Positions 5,002 through 5,363 of a stretch of DNA of 5,363 nt are shown here, in pieces (positions within the stretch are counted from its first letter, which is position 1; every line of letters starts with the position of its first letter). This DNA comes from an uncultured Bacteroidota bacterium (GTDB taxonomy: Bacteria; Bacteroidota; Bacteroidia; 2-12-FULL-35-15). Where the stretch lies: contig CAILDT010000035.1 of assembly GCA_903833025.1 (NCBI GenBank), positions 1-5,363 on the forward strand, given 5' to 3'. The notes below the pieces were generated by a model that had not been told where the DNA came from, searched no databases, and saw nothing but the letters and a program-made list of their open reading frames with translations. The position numbers and the translations under genes were made by a program.

Positions 5002-5127
5002 GTTGGAAAAAGAGGTGCTAATAAAGTTATTAACAATTTTTATTTTTGCCCAAAAATAAGCAACAATTGGCTGAAAGCGAGAATTAATAAGCAAAAAAAA
5101 GGTAGCTCTGTAACCGTTGTTAATAAA

Positions 5128-5163
5128 GGCGTTTAACGAACGGGGGGGGGGTTATAAAACGCC
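5128..5163. repeat. Inverted repeat enclosing a G10 tract
   Basis: GGCGTTT (5128-5134) and AAACGCC (5157-5163) can pair, leaving a 22-nt loop that holds ten consecutive G (5142-5151). The G run stands out in AT-rich DNA. It is not in a convincing reading frame, although a 33-codon minus frame (5133-5234) reads it as Pro-Pro-Pro. Confidence 0.6.
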
Positions 5164-5176
5164 CTGTTTAATGAGG

Positions 5177-5197
5177 TTTCGGAGGTGGCTTCCGAAA
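5177..5197. repeat. Short hairpin in right-hand intergenic region
   Basis: TTTCGGAGG (5177-5185) pairs with CTTCCGAAA (5189-5197) over nine positions, one of them G-U, with a TGG loop. There is no T run on either side, so it is not an obvious terminator. Confidence 0.45.
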
Positions 5198-5363
5198 TGG
5201 TTGATTTTGTTGATATGTTAGCGGTCGTTTGCATTTGCTTCGGTAAAGGTAAAAATGTTTGGAAGATAATCAAGAAATACTTTTATTATTTGCTGGAAAT
5301 GAAAAAATTAGAAACGCGAAAAAAGGTTTTTAAAACATACCTATATATAAGAGAGATTTTTTC
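5197..5363 (+). CDS. Doubtful partial ORF running off the right edge
   Basis: From an ATG at 5197 the plus frame stays open to the window end (55 codons plus two bases): MVDFVDMLAVVCICF, then KGKNVWKIIKKYFYYLLEMK. It is basic and hydrophobic, and I recognise no family. The frame is open back to a TAA at 5155-5157, and there is no clear initiation context. It may be the start of a real gene outside the window or chance in AT-rich sequence. It would be the only plus-strand gene here. Confidence 0.22.
   Translation, partial: MVDFVDMLAVVCICFGKGKNVWKIIKKYFYYLLEMKKLETRKKVFKTYLYIREIF

Larger units (their letters stand above)
5002..5363. other. Intergenic region without a confident gene
   Basis: Beyond the tandem repeat there are 362 bases with no supported gene. 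They hold the G10 inverted repeat, the 5177-5197 hairpin and the weak edge ORF. On the minus strand there is a possible Bacteroidota promoter, TTG (5273-5271) followed after 19 nt by TACCTTTA (5251-5244), seven of eight matches to TAnnTTTG. It would read toward the tandem repeat and the 229-aa gene, with an unusually long leader of about 490 nt, so I rate it low. Confidence 0.5.

Noticed and set aside
4783..5094. Minus-strand frame of 103 codons
   Set aside because: About half of it is the translation of the 21-nt tandem repeat, and the rest is low-complexity AT-rich sequence. There is no family signal, and it sits over what looks like non-coding repeat DNA.

Overview
The window is AT-rich and fits a Bacteroidota genome, probably an environmental Flavobacteriia, Sphingobacteriia or Chitinophagia relative. 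The start codons sit in A-rich contexts without Shine-Dalgarno sites (for example AAACAAAATG). Several products are typical of the phylum: a WG-repeat protein, small lipoproteins with an FTSC or MTSC lipobox, and a zinc-ribbon membrane protein. No taxonomic marker gene is present, so this assignment is inference. All six convincing genes lie on the minus strand, so the gene-sense order runs from high to low coordinates.

Region 1 (about 68-3310) looks like an integron-type gene-cassette array without a visible integrase. Four small unrelated genes follow one another: a lipoprotein of about 100 aa, a zinc-ribbon membrane protein, a BamE-like lipoprotein and a WG-repeat protein. They are separated by repeated non-coding modules. 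A full module has, in gene sense, (i) an imperfect hairpin of about 135 bp bounded by GCCCATAAC and GTTATGGGC, starting at or just after the upstream gene's stop codon, (ii) a conserved flank beginning AAGTTTAAA, and (iii) a leader of about 30 bp with a small AGTGG/CCACT hairpin, 39-52 nt before the next start codon. Two complete hairpins are present (1183-1319 and 1982-2115), one core is one-sided (3302-3310), and there are four leader copies. Two of the genes also share an identical 53-bp segment spanning the start codon and the first ten codons of the signal peptide.

Region 2 (about 3236-3945) is a secreted-protein gene split by a frameshift in an A7 run. The -1 frame stays open and runs through the array boundary into the repeat. 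The slip site (A AAA AAG with GGAGG 10 nt upstream) has the same layout as the Escherichia coli dnaX programmed frameshift, although a simple one-base deletion is the easier explanation.

Region 3 (3996-4743) is a stand-alone gene for a 229-aa protein of unknown function, followed by a clear Rho-independent terminator. Region 4 (4816-5363) is largely non-coding: a 21-nt tandem repeat of eight full units, a G10 tract inside an inverted repeat, and a weak open frame running off the right edge.

The genes do not form a metabolic pathway. The four array genes look like independently acquired cassettes, three of them encoding envelope or exported proteins.
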